The position numbers were made by a program, and so were the translations under genes. A stretch of DNA of 64,000 nucleotides from Acanthaster planci (taxonomy: Eukaryota; Echinodermata; Asteroidea; Valvatida; Acanthasteridae): the NCBI RefSeq assembly GCF_001949145.1, contig NW_019091638.1, positions 275,338 to 339,337 on the forward strand, written 5' to 3'. Shown piece by piece: positions 11,880 through 24,101 of the stretch. Under the pieces are notes generated by a model that saw only the letters and a list, made by a program, of their open reading frames with translations, did no database searches and was not told the DNA's origin. Each line of letters begins with the position of its first letter. Within the stretch, counting starts at the first letter, position 1.

Positions 11880-13932
11880 GTGCAGACGACCTTGTTGGCA
11901 AGCATGGTCGCCGCTTATGCGCGTGAAAAAAGCGAGGTTTTCGCAGCACTAGGAGATTAGAGCTTGGGCAGAAATCAGGCCACATTGCAAACGTGTCAAT
12001 TGCTTCCAAGAAAATCTTTACATTAGAAAGATTACCGGACTGGCGACAGGACCAGCTTTAACGTGTAAGATTTGGTAATTTTTTTCAGAATTGTTTATCA
12101 TTATAGCATGAGGACAAACACTGAAGCTTGTAACGGTGCTTCATGCAACTGTATTTCCCTCCAGTTTTCTCTAAGTAAATGAGTTTTCCTGAAAACAAGC
12201 GCGTTCATTCCCAGCAGACAGCCAAACACCCATTATCCACATGCTGCTGGGTGCTTTTAAAAATGCAGTGCACACATACGGCCGATCTTCAAGATTTCCA
12301 GTTTTCAAAATTCTTCAAAAATTCATAATTTCATTTAATGGACGTTTGCATCCACACGAGTGACTCTTTGGTGCTACTCTAAGCAGACAGGCTACCTTCA
12401 TTGACTCATGAATATTTCAGCCAGGCGTGCCTCCCTGTAAAGAGAGCCCAGAATTGTGAGGTGTTGCGTAATTTCCTTTAGTTTGTCCCCAGTGAATGCG
12501 AGTGGCGTCTTTTCAAACGCGGTTGGATTAGCAAGCAGCGGTGCTGTGTCCTTCATCAATAGGGTCCTAGCGCACTTTTGTCCGCGGTGCTAATCTGCGG
12601 GCATGCTTTGCCCAAAACAGTGTTGTACAATTTAATTAAAATCAGTGACGGATTACCTTCGAAAAATGCAAGGCGAAAATGATGGCAATTCCCAGCAGCA
12701 GGACTTTTGTTTCCACTAGGGTCTTTTGTTACACCGACCAACTCTTTTGTCCCATTTCGGGGACCCCAGCTCTGCGCATTAACCAATGGTGCTCGAAACG
12801 GGGTTCCCCGGCAGCAAGTGGTTTTAATCTTGGCATCTACCAGGGGCGCACTCTTTGGGCAGTTTTGTCAGTGTCATCATGACCATTTCAAGCAGCCGAA
12901 AGAGCTCGTATTTGGACACAAACGTGAAATTTTAGTCCTGCGCTGCGGTACAGCCAGGGCATTCTTTACAAGTGTTGTCTTGTGATGAGGGCTGGGATTC
13001 AGGTCTAGGCAACAAGATTACGTTCTTTTTTATTTTGTTTGTGTGGATTTCTCTGCTGACAAGAAATGTAGCAAGAAAAAATGATCTAAAATAGCAAAAA
13101 AAATGGGGGTTTTAAATTGAACACTGCCGGTGTTATCAGAGGACTACACCAACACTTTTCACTAGTGTTAAAATTTGGGTGTTACTTTTAAGACCCTCCA
13201 GGTACTCTAACACTTATGTGACCGGCTCCACAAAATTGGGTATTATGGGATTTTTGTTTTCAAAATTAGAAAATTTCAAATTAGCACATTTAAAATTTGT
13301 TACATTATAAACTTTAATTTAGTGAAGCCCTTAAACCCTGTTGCATTTTGCAATCTGGAGATATATTGATATTTGCATAACCATATAGGCCTATATATTA
13401 GCAGAATTGCTCTCAGGGATAAAGCCCTTTAATCACAAGAAATGGAAAAAGAAATCTGCCAAGAATACAGTCTTTTAATACCGGTACGTATAGCAACAGT
13501 TAGGTTTCTTGTATGAATTGTGAAAGTACTGATATAATAGAAGCCACTAAACCAAGAAGTAAAAAAAGCTTCAGTGTGAAATAGCACAGAGTCCCTTAAT
13601 TGCGATTAAATTCACCTTTTTTGACAATGGTATTTTTCAGGATTTACTGAAACATAGGGGGAAAAGTTTGGCTGTCCCCTTCCATCACAAGTCAAGAAAG
13701 TAACACAATGCTTTATGTCTAGGAAACATTGGGAAGCCCGGGTCCTTAATAAGCCACCTGAACAGTATATAACCTATACGAACAAACGTAAAAAAAATTG
13801 TGCTTCGGTTGTCTGAGACGCACATTAGTCCGGCATTTCATCGTGTTTGCTATTTTAACAATTAATGTGGAAGGCACGTGATGGCTTCCCGAGTGAGGAA
13901 AAATGAAAACAATCTTGGAAATGGCTTTTGTA
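11880..13932. other. Intergenic, no gene seen
   Basis: I saw no domain motif or convincing exon. A GTGTTA-rich patch at about 13115-13215 resembles the ends of the element at 41.36-42.08 kb and may be a fragment of that family. Confidence 0.45.
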
Positions 13933-14092
13933 GGGAAGCGTATTCAGGACATGCCTGAAGAAAAATTCTGGCCTGCTATTTCGCCCGGGCGAAATAGTAA
14001 TCCGCCAGGAGGAAATAATAATCCGCCAGGGCAAAATAGTAATCCGTCCAGGCAAAGTGGTAATCCGCCCGGCATGTCCTAAATACGCTCCC
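13933..14092. mobile_element. Short MITE with an internal 21-bp minisatellite
   Basis: The left end GGGAAGCGTATTCAGGACAT and the right end ATGTCCTAAATACGCTCCC form a terminal inverted repeat of about 22 bp. Between them lie four units of about 21-22 bases carrying AATAGTAATCCGCCAGG-like sequence (13985-14072). The element is non-coding. Confidence 0.7.
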
Positions 14093-17000
14093 GTACTTGG
14101 GTGGGCGTGATTGTGCAAGTAACGTAGTCATATATGTGACAGCAGGTTATGAAACAGTCTTAAGGTACTATTGCAAAGGGCGATCACTCAAGGACCCTCA
14201 AAGCACATGCTATTACAATAATGCTATTATGATAAATGGAGCAAAGTGCAAGGGCCGAGACATGACACGAGGTGATTCAAAGAAGCTGCAGTCTCATGAC
14301 CCACCATCACATGTATAGCATGACATCGCCGTATTAAATTCTATCAAGCAAGGCTACACATTATAAGATGGGGTAGAGGCCCTTGAAAATTGGGCAAAAC
14401 TTTTAATAACGGGGCGAAATACCGACTCTTTAGTAAGTGCAAAACAACAGACAGAGGAGGATATGGTGAACTGATTTATGATAAACGGTATACGCATGTA
14501 CCAGCAAAATTTTTGCGACCCTGGCAGTCTTAATCAATTTCGAACAGTTGTCATAAATGGAAAGCAAAATGTCAAGTTCTCCGAGGCCATATTTTCGACA
14601 ATTTTAGCAATTAGATTTTACTGCCTTTAGATGTAACTTGCAATCAGCCATGTGTACGAGGTGACAATGCATTGTCATTTTATGTGTTAATAAATGACAG
14701 GGTCATCTTCAATTTCTACACAAAACAAACAGACAAACGAAGAGAGGCGGTCGCTGTTCGAAAGTCAATTCCATCCCTCCCATCAGTGCAATGTAATTAG
14801 TCTTGCAGCTTCCAGAAAAGTGTGTCACTACCCCTATTTTTAAGCGTGATGAAAATGCAATTGAATAACGCATGCGAGGCATCACGTATAAACTTGGCGA
14901 CGGTCTAAATTCTATGGCGAAGAATCCAGCCAGCGGGAAGAATTATTCCAGCTGGCAAACATTGGGTTGGAGGGTGCGCACTGTAATAAGTCAGCTTGAG
15001 TTTCGGTTTAGTTTAGGTTGGGATTTATAAGTTGCTTGCTTGCATCCTTCCAGAGCTTGCTAGATTGCTTGCTATTGTATTCCTCGATAAAAGAAATCAC
15101 CCTTTGAAAAACTATCTTCATTCGGTAGTCCACTTTGTTATCCAAACTTACTTTTTGATATTTGTTATGTACTAATAAGATATTACGAAAACTTGTGGTG
15201 CCGCCAAGTACATATTTTTGTTTTGAAGTTAGTGTTTATGAAGTTTTTTCAACTTGGTTTAAATTAGAAATTTTTCCAAATTCATTTGTACAAGATATAT
15301 ATTCTCCAGTTCATAATCATAAAATCTATTTTTAAAAACAATTTTAGAAACATTGTTTCTAGATTTGGAAACAAATCATTAACATTTTGATCAAGTTTAT
15401 TTTCATGATTTTTTTTTTTCAAATTAAAATTCAAGAGGAATATTCTTTCAAGTTTTATTTTGTATCTCATAAAAACAAACTTGTAAAGCATCTCATAAAC
15501 ACGAACTTTAGAAAATAGGCCTATCTCTCGAAAAAAACTGTTATAAATGATTGAAACGTTTCTATAGGGACGCGGCTTTATGATCGTATCTGTGGCAAAA
15601 TGAATAGGAACAGTCCAGGAAATCATTAGGAACATCTGTTGTATTTGTGGGGTAGTAAAACGGTATTACATGTAACACAGAGCAAGACAAGTAGTTTCAT
15701 TATTTTAATACAGTACATGACTGGTTATTCAATCGCCATCCTTAAGTATATCTTAAGTGGATAAGCTAACAAAACAGCTTTTGTTTTTATAATGCATAAC
15801 TGCAATACATATTCTTGATTTCATTTCACTCTACTTCTCTTCGCCAGAGTGGATCTCACCCAGCTACAGGGTGATTTTCACGTGCCACCTTCTGAGATCT
15901 CAGACTAATAAATTAAACTAAACTTCGAAAAAAAATAGGCCTACTTCAGTTTTGAAAATACAAAGGCCTGCTTGATTGCACTTCGGGTAAGGATTGACTG
16001 CGGCACTGTAAAATGGAAGCCCATTCAATTCAATCACTTGGCACATTGATTTTTTAAAGTGAAATTTGGCTTATTGGTTGAAATGATAAAAATGTTAGAA
16101 GTTAAAACACGTAATCAATTAAACATTAAAAGAAACAGTTAATTTAAAAGTCCAAAGAGAATTCCTCACCGACACAAACAAGCAAATATGTTTGGATATT
16201 CTTTATCTCAGGACTACGATCGGCTCTTTTTTCACAGAAGTGTTGATTCGTCACAGTGATAAAAGAAAAACGTAAAATGAGGCTAACTGGATATAGGCCT
16301 AGTCAACAAATATTAAATTAAAACATCAGTTAATCAAACGGTATTTAAAACATGCAACCACAATATGAAATTAAATGAAAAGGACCAATCCGTCTTCAAA
16401 TATTTTTGGTATTGCTTATTTAATTCATTAAATATACGAATTGCACTAAGTAAAGATGAAAATTTGTGTCAAGTAGTAGGCTTATGTGCGAATCTCCCTG
16501 ACCTAGTGTAACTGATCTCAGAATTGAAAGGACGCGTCCTCTCTATACAAATCAGGTCAAATCGATTAGTTGTTTTACATTAATAACAACGATTCTGCTG
16601 GCCGCTCTGGTGATCCTAGGCCTCTTGAGTTTCTTCGGATTGTTACTGTTCAGAAATTAAATCATACACACTTGAAAATGTTGTGACTGATTGAATAACA
16701 CTGTGTAAAAAGTTCATTCACCTACACGTGTTCACCTGCAAACGCGCATACCCTATAAAAGCCACAGACATATAAAATACCAGTACCTGCAGACCAACAG
16801 CGCCTATGGAATGATACCATGCACGATGGGTACCCCCCCCCCCCGTCCAATCAATATACAGACTCTAGACTATTGTTACACACACACACACCCAGAAGTC
16901 TGTAAAGAATTCCCGAGATTCTGATCAAAAACGACCAACACAAAGGCAAGGGGGTCTCTCCGCCCCACATCTTGCGTCATAATGTATGGAATTCAATGTC

Positions 17001-20000
17001 TGGATACCAGACGGAATTAAGTGGACAGTTGAAAAATACATGCGTCTAAAACAGCAAAAAACTGAAATTAACCCAGAGAGCACAGATGAAAAATGCCCTT
17101 GAAACACAGAGATAATCTAAAACTTGTAACGTAAAATAAGAGAGGGACTATTAGCAACTTAAAATCGGGTATTTAAAAATAACACTCCTGTGAAACCTAC
17201 AGTCTATGTGCAAAGGCATACTGCGCTGAAAGCCACAAAAGGAAGGTCGACCGAAATACCAACTGTGCATGCGCTCAGGGGATTAATGCAAGCACATTCC
17301 TGTGGCATTCATTAATACATAGGCAGATTACCTGTCTTTATAAACAACTTTTTTTCTGAGAAAAAAAAAAGAACCAGGGACTAAGGCATTTTCTATGCTG
17401 CCTAAAACCGAAAAAGGTTTGTCACAAAACCTAAAACAATTTGAACATCGCCCAGAATGTAAAAAAAAAGAGAAACCACAACTCTGTCGTTAAAAGTGTT
17501 CACGAAACCTAAACACAGGCACTCAAGCAATTAAAACCTGGACAAATGAACGTTACAAAACTTATAACAACGGGTCAAAGATACAAAATTTCAAAAGCCT
17601 CAAAGAAAACGAAACCATCAAATCCTTCCACATGTATTCAAAACCTACCAGCCATCAAATGCTCAGTTTAAACCACTATACTGAGTCTAAGAAAGGATCG
17701 GATCGAACTATAATCTAAGGAAAAAATATTAGCTACAAGCCCAAAAAAAGACTGAATCTGGATAAAAGATTATCAAATAGGTATTGAAACATATTTTTGC
17801 ATTATTTTACATATAAGAAAAAGTGATGGAAAATCATACCCTTATCAAAAGAAGTGCATCAATTGAACAAAACAGAGAGGCTAACCCAAAATCTGTAAGT
17901 TTCTGCTCCTTGAAAAATCCGCTGGCCAAGCACTTTCATTCACGAACATGCACTCTCACCTGAAGTTAGTTTAGATCTTTCCTCATCGAACGCGGGTCAC
18001 TGATGTACATAGCTGAATGGGGGTATCGGGCATAATAACGCACGTGTATTCAAAAGAGCTTTCAGGACTTGTCCGCGCTGGTTCATTGAATCTTTAGGCC
18101 AGAAAAACTTTTCAAGGCGCAGCACCCAAGTCCGTGGATGAAATCGTGACAACTTCCACAAAATATTGCAACTATTCTCGATTTTATAGATTTATTCTTC
18201 ACGTAACAGGCCTGCTGATACAAAGCAGCGGGTTGCATAGTCGGAGAGCGTTATGTATCCAGTTTTACGTCGCCGGAGCACACAAACAAGATTTCACAAG
18301 AATTCAGGCGAGAATATGGATGTCGACGTGTCAAAACGAGTCCAACATTACGAAACATTCTTCTTGTCAAGCTTTAATCTATTGCTGATCTACCAATGTG
18401 TATAGCTTTGTCAGATGCCTGGAGCCAACGCAGTCCCCTTAGCGAAGTTACAATAATGTGAAAGACCCTTCAATTGCATTGTCCTTAAGCTATGTCGCAC
18501 CCGAGGTTTGCGCCAGCATGTATAGATGTCTTGGCTACAATTAACGGTAAAACACTAAGTGAACCGAAAATAACTACGTTTCTGAATGGTAAGAGTATAT
18601 AAATGTTTCATTTCATCAAAGACAGCCGCAAATTACCAATAAAACCTATGCAAACTCATCGCCCCCAAAGGAAATGATATAGTCAGTGTTTGTAAAATGT
18701 CAACGACAGGAGGGTCCTAGGGGGCTGTGAATGAGTGTAGTGTCCACATTAGCTGTGGAGAAGACTTTTGTTCCCTGACTGATGGCTTGCGGATAATCTG
18801 CCTAAATAAATTGGCTTTGTAAAAGAAAAGACCCATTCCAAGTTAAAGCAGACAAAATGGGGACAATGCGTCTATTACAAAAACAGGAGGAAATTAACCT
18901 TAATTTTCATTTAGGACACACTGTTTTTATTACACAATGATATTAAGGTAAAGTCGTATATGATTAAAAATGCTTTTGTGGCTTCAATGCACTGACTGGT
19001 GTGAGCCCTGTAGATCTGCCATTAAGTGCAGCAGGATGAAGTTATTCTCATGTACATGTATTTGTGTACCAAAATGTTCACGTAAACAGATAAGGCCAAA
19101 AAAGTCTCGAGTTTCTGGTCAGCGTGCGCGTTGCCGTAGGCCTGCCTATCGGCAAAATATGTATTTTTGATTTGGTATAAAACGATGTTCAAAAGTTGCC
19201 AAACTCAACTGGAATCCTGCTACTTCGTAATTTTAACGCCCTTTTGATTGGTACGGTTGAGTAATTATGTACAATACAGGTGTCTCTGTAGTTCCCCGTA
19301 CATGTAGCCGGGCACTCTTTTTCAGATAACGTAATATCTGTATTATACATTTACATCTAGGAACAAGACAAACGAGGTGTCCTATGTCCTGTTAACATGC
19401 ACAAGCTGAAAGTGCTTTTAAACAGTAAAAGTGTGGGGGCCAGTCTATTTCAGTGTTGGTAGCGGGGGGGGTTACGTGCGCATGTAGTTGCGATGGACGT
19501 CGCACGTTTCTTACATCCTTTCCAGAAAAAAAGCAAAGGTAAAAAAAGCCGCGTCGCCGCAGCACTTTTGGAGCCAGTTCCTGACCAAAAACCGGAGACT
19601 TTTTTTTGGGGGGGCCTAAAGCTCTGTTCTCAAAAGCTGTACAGACATTGCACAAGATTACGGGAAACCACATTCCCCAGACTTATGTACATTTATCTTA
19701 ATTGACACTTGCTACTTGTATTGGCACTTGGTTTAAATAAAAATATTCAATATCTGACAGAAAGTGCATATTTTTAAAAGACTCCATTGACGTAATGACG
19801 TATCATGCCAAAACATGATGTTTATCTTTAAGTTCAAAGACTGCATATGTTTATAAAAGTACACTTTGACACATTCAAATCAGAACAAAAAAATCGAGAA
19901 GGCAAACGCTCGCTGACGAGCAATTTGTCTTAAATTTGAACCACTTACAACACTTCTTTTATATTTTTATATAATATTTCAACAAAAATAGTTTAAAGTT

Positions 20001-20356
20001 AGTGTTAATATGTTCCCAAAAGTCCCCCAAACCACAAGTACTGAAGGGATGGCAGTTATGTAACAAAATACTATGCTGCCGGAAAATTCCGAAATTGTTC
20101 CAAGTTTTCAAAATATATCTCTTTGATACTAGTCGCTGTCTTTAGCACTCGTAAATGGCTTAAGCGTTTAAATTAACTCCCCAGTTATCTTCCTGCAATT
20201 TTTGTTGATGGGTTTGAATACTAATGCCACTTAAACACAACATTTGATAAAACTGCCTTCAAGACCTAATGGACGCGCACGTTCAGCATCTTTACAAGGG
20301 CATATTGGCATCCCGACATTATGTCATTTTTTACTGCGTGACGACTGCTCAAAGTA
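14093..20356. other. Gene-poor intergenic region
   Basis: About 6.3 kb with no supported gene. Very AT-rich stretches occur near 15.1-15.6 kb. A run of 12 C lies at 16833-16844, a short CA repeat near 16.88 kb, and poly-A tracts elsewhere. The minus-strand frame of 117 codons at 15282-15635 is composed mostly of AT-rich codons and shows no motif. Confidence 0.45.
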
Positions 20357-20359
20357 ACA

Positions 20360-22472
20360 CAGAATAGAGCCTGAAAGTAAAAGGTCACGCAGCAAGCTTC
20401 CGGAACCCTCGCACAGTCTGCCCATGGGATTTTACATTTGGCCGTCTTATCACATTCGATAATTTTTGGAAAAATAGTTCCTTACTGAAAGCACCCCATG
20501 AAATACTCGTGTCGGAATTTTACCTTTGTCTTCCTCAAGTAATATTTTGGAAAAGTCACCTGAAGATGGGTCGGGTTGGCGTAGTGGTTCTTTCCTCGCC
20601 TTCCACCTCTGCGGCCCGGGTTCGAATCCAGGCCCGGTCAACATGTGGATTGGGTTTTCAGTCCCTACCTGATTCCGTGGGATTTACCCAGAATATTCCT
20701 CTGGGTTTTTCCTCTCACCTCTAAAACTGCTTCTCATTGTCTCCTCTCAACAGGTTTCTTCAGGCCTGCGAGCTACAGTGCCAAGGGTGCTTTTGAGGAA
20801 TCCTTGGTGTCATTACCAGAAATAAATAATAATAATATTAAAAATGAACTTCATCAACGACCTTTCACGTCCAGCGATATCGTACCTAGGTCTCTTTGTA
20901 CATGCACGTTTGTTTCACTCGCCGTGCTTTCTTGAAAACGAGATTGTACAACCTTGCAAGGATTTACCTACTTGCAGTCGATGGGTTTCAGATTCCGTTG
21001 AGTTGACATCACACAGTTGTTGTCAGCAAAGGTTAGATAAAATATCAAAATCTTTCGTAAAAGTAGAATACTGCTTTATGTTTATTACCTTATAAATTAT
21101 GAAAACGTGTAAAATATTTCGATCTGTTTTATTGCGACTTTTACCCACCGACTACCATAAAATTTCAAACCGTAAATGTTCATCTGCGTACGAGACTGCA
21201 TGCCGCATTGAATTATTCTTCATGTATTTTAGATTTTCGGAAGTGATGGGTCAATTTTTGGCAGGATATTTCTCTTTTAGATCAGGTATTTTTTTCAGTT
21301 TCTATGAATTGATATACTAGCAAATATTTTTCAAAGCCCTTTTTCCAAGTCGGATTTTTATAAGAAGAAACTGAGCGAAAAAATATTACAAATTCTAAAA
21401 TCTTTACACGTTATTTTTCCTATCCAAGGGTTCCGGAAGCTCGCCATCAGGGGTCAACTTTCATTTTCTATCCTTATCAGGTCGGGGCCCAAGGCTGAAT
21501 CTAGCGACGCCGCTGTCCCCTGCGAGCAGAACAAAGAGGGCGTTTTTGTTTTGTGGTTGTTTTTTTTTTTTTTTTACTCCCTGAATAGGCGCGCCATGAG
21601 ACGCGCAAGTATATGTGTTTAACGCGAAGCACGCCGAGTACGTGTAACTAATTTATTCCGGCATGAATCCGGTTCGTATAAAAAGTGTCACGTCACGTCA
21701 GTTTAACCACGCACACTGCACATACACTGCACAGAGTTATATGGATTTGATCGCCGTTTACATGGAACCATGGAACCGGAAGTTATCGCGTAACTTCAGC
21801 GAAAGAAACTGAAAACTTTAATCTGACCTGAAAGAGAAATATCCTGCCAAATACTGACCTGTCACTCCGGATATTTTCTAAAATATATGAAAACCATTGC
21901 CATTACGTGTTCTCGTAAACGCAGATGAAATGTTATGAAATTATAGTTTATGGTAGTCTTTCGTTGAAAACTAAAATAAAACAGATCAAAACATTCAGAG
22001 GATTTTACAATTTATAAGGAGGTAAACTTTAAGGAATAATCTGCATTTACGAAAGAATCTAACGGTTTAATCGAACCTTTGCTGATAAGAACCCAGTCAG
22101 CTCAACTCCACTCCATCTAGAACCAGGTAGAGGAATCTTTGCAACGTTGTCCCATCTCGTTTTCATATATAAACACATGACGAAGTGAAAACAAACGTGG
22201 ATAAACAAGAAGACCTAGGAACGATATTGCCAGAAGTTAAAGGTCGTTAATGAAATTCGTTTTTTACCCATCTCCAGGTGACTTTTCATAATATTACTTG
22301 AGGAACACAAAGGTAACATTCCTACATGAGTGTTACTTGGAATGGTTTCAGTTAGGAATTTCCGAACGTGGTTGGACGGGCCCATGTATGTAAAATCCCC
22401 ATTGGCGGACTTGCAAGAGGGTTCTGGAAGCTCGCTGTGTGAACTTTTTTACTTTCAAGCTCTATCATTGTC
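20360..22472. mobile_element. Large foldback element (about 2.1 kb, arms 0.65-0.7 kb)
   Basis: The left end TAGAGCCTGAAAGTAAAA is the near reverse complement of the right end TTTTACTTTCAAGCTCTATC. The match continues inward through several landmarks: GCTTCCGGAACCCTC, the CCTTTGT-x-TTCCTCAAGTAATATT segment, ACGACCTTT, CCTAGGTCT, GTCAGCAAAGGTT and GGCAGGATATTTCTCTTT. The left arm spans about 20360-21310 (including a SINE insertion) and the right arm about 21800-22472. The 0.5-kb spacer includes a sequence shared with 61.01-61.16 kb. I see no transposase, so this is a non-autonomous foldback or a large MITE. Confidence 0.8.
20571..20838 (+). mobile_element. tRNA-derived SINE inserted in the foldback left arm
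   Basis: The head contains A box-like TTGGCGTAGTGGTTC and B box GGTTCGAATCC (about 20621). The body has TTGGGTTTTCAGTCCCTACC and GGTTTTTCCTCTCACCTC, which resembles the conserved central domain shared by several invertebrate SINE families. It ends in an (AAT)n tail. The opposite arm of the foldback carries the uninterrupted empty site, which fixes the insertion boundaries to a few bases. Confidence 0.75.
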
Positions 22473-23130
22473 CCTCTAAAGTGCATCGTCAAGATTTCTT
22501 GACCGAAATTTTCCTGGCAGTGTTGGATTTTGTACTACTAGGTACACCACTACAGCGGACAGAAACGTACTTGAAAAGATCAGAGTTTAGACTATAGTTC
22601 CTCGTCCCCCTTTCATTGCAGACTGCCAAAGTAAAACGACGTGTTAAAGGAAATAATTTTTTGCTAAGCTTTTAGGTGTAGAAATGTTTCTGAGAAGTTT
22701 CATCAGTCTCCTCGTGCAACCTACATGATTTTGTGTGGTTTTTCAAGAATAGCTGTCAAGAATGAAATCTCAGAAAGGTTTTAAAATCTCGCAAGAATGG
22801 AATGAAGTTATGGTCGCATCCGTAAAATAAGTGATGTAAGCACAATCTAGCGACGTCGCGACCTGGTTATGACAAGGAACAAAATGAGTGTAGCAGGTCA
22901 CAAGTTGCATTGTCGATATAGGAATTGCATATATCATGAAGAAACGAACAGTTATTATAGACCTAGTTTAGTGACACTGCTGCAGAGATGTTCGTGTGGA
23001 GGTATGTATTGGTAGACCCTGCACTTACCGAAGAATAAAACCAAGGTCGATTAATATATTCTAAGAATCCCTCGTTCCTACATATTGTTCGACACTTGTG
23101 TCCATTCACCAGTCACCACTTTTGGGATAC
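22473..23130. other. 3' flank of glycosyltransferase copy 1
   Basis: No gene is recognised. If the GTGAGT after the catalytic exon is a working donor, a short terminal exon or the 3' UTR could lie here or further left. Confidence 0.35.
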
Positions 23131-24101
23131 TCACGCTTGGCCGGCTATTTCCTCAATAGTACTGTTCACCAACCACATATTGGAACTTTTGAACTTGGCA
23201 ATCTTGGCGGCACGCCCACGGATGCTGGCAGCATGCATTACAACTGTGGAATAATTTGCCTTTTTCTCTAACAGAGAATAAAACTTGGGTCCCCATGGGA
23301 AAATGTTGGTGTCTAGGGGTTTGATCCTCACATACACAGGTTTGTCAGCATGTACGAGTCCATTCAGAACGCTTTGGTCAGCGAGAAGCTTCCCCTTTTT
23401 GTCGTTTTCCTGCATAGTTTGAATCCATGTATTTACGAGCTGCAGTGTGGCATTCGTTGGCTTGTAATATACGAACCCGGCACAGTAATCTCCACGATTC
23501 GTCCGGACCGGATAAGGTGAAATTGAGTCAATTAAAGAAATGTCGAAATCTCCCTTGAAGAATGGAAAGGGATCCCGGAACCAAAATGTGTCAGCGTCTG
23601 AAAAGAGAACGTCCAGGCCTTGTTGGAGCATAGTCAGGAGGTAAGATTGGCGCTTGTTAAAAAGCGCGTAGTACTGACGGCGTTGAGTGCGTAGTATCTC
23701 CTTACTCGTGGATTCTCCGGAGTTGGTCAACACCACATGTACAGCTGGGTCAGCCTCTGCTCTCTTACTTAAATATCGGTAACATTTCTGGTCCTCTGCA
23801 ATGATGGTCGTGTTCACACAGACTCCTATTCGTTTGATGCTTTCCAGCATGTTTAATGTGATATCTAGGAAGCCTAGGTTTGTTGTACTCAGCAACATAA
23901 CCTTTGACCTCTTCATGACGTCCGCTAGAGTGCAGTTTGAAAGTGGCCCGCGGATATCATTTTGGACAGGCATGCACAAATGGACAGTTTCATTTTTCAG
24001 TGTTGTTTTATTCGAGCTACAGTTGCAAGCATTTGTAACTCTGGCTTTTGGTGAAGGCTGCAATCTTGATCCGTACAAAACACCTGGATTTTGCGAATAA
24101 C
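23131..24101 (-). CDS. GT77-type glycosyltransferase copy 1, catalytic exon
   Basis: The exon codes for residues 25-346 of a type II Golgi-type glycosyltransferase of the Nucleotid_trans family (PF03407, GT77; plant members transfer xylose or arabinose). The diagnostic block is LFSDADTFWFRDPFPFF, with D-x-D at predicted residues 192-194 for metal-nucleotide-sugar binding. Other family landmarks are STTNLGFLDITLNMLESIKR, RRQYYALFNKR, CAGFVYYKPT and LDTNIFPWGPKFY, then HAASIRG near the C-terminus. Several NxS/T sites fit a lumenal domain. The acceptor CCGCAG/GT lies at 24102 and the phase is 1. The frame ends at TGA (23133-23131), but that TGA sits inside GC/GTGAGTAT, a strong donor. The true C-terminus could therefore lie on a further exon. 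The acceptor sugar is unknown. Confidence 0.85.

Noticed and set aside
15282-15635. 117-codon minus-strand ORF
   Set aside because: The composition is that of AT-rich non-coding DNA (Phe, Leu, Lys, Ile, Asn rich), with no motif and no splice support.
23801-24100. Plus-strand ORF opposite glycosyltransferase copy 1 (and its twin at 49633)
   Set aside because: They are antisense shadows. Both paralogues show them only because the coding strand is conserved.
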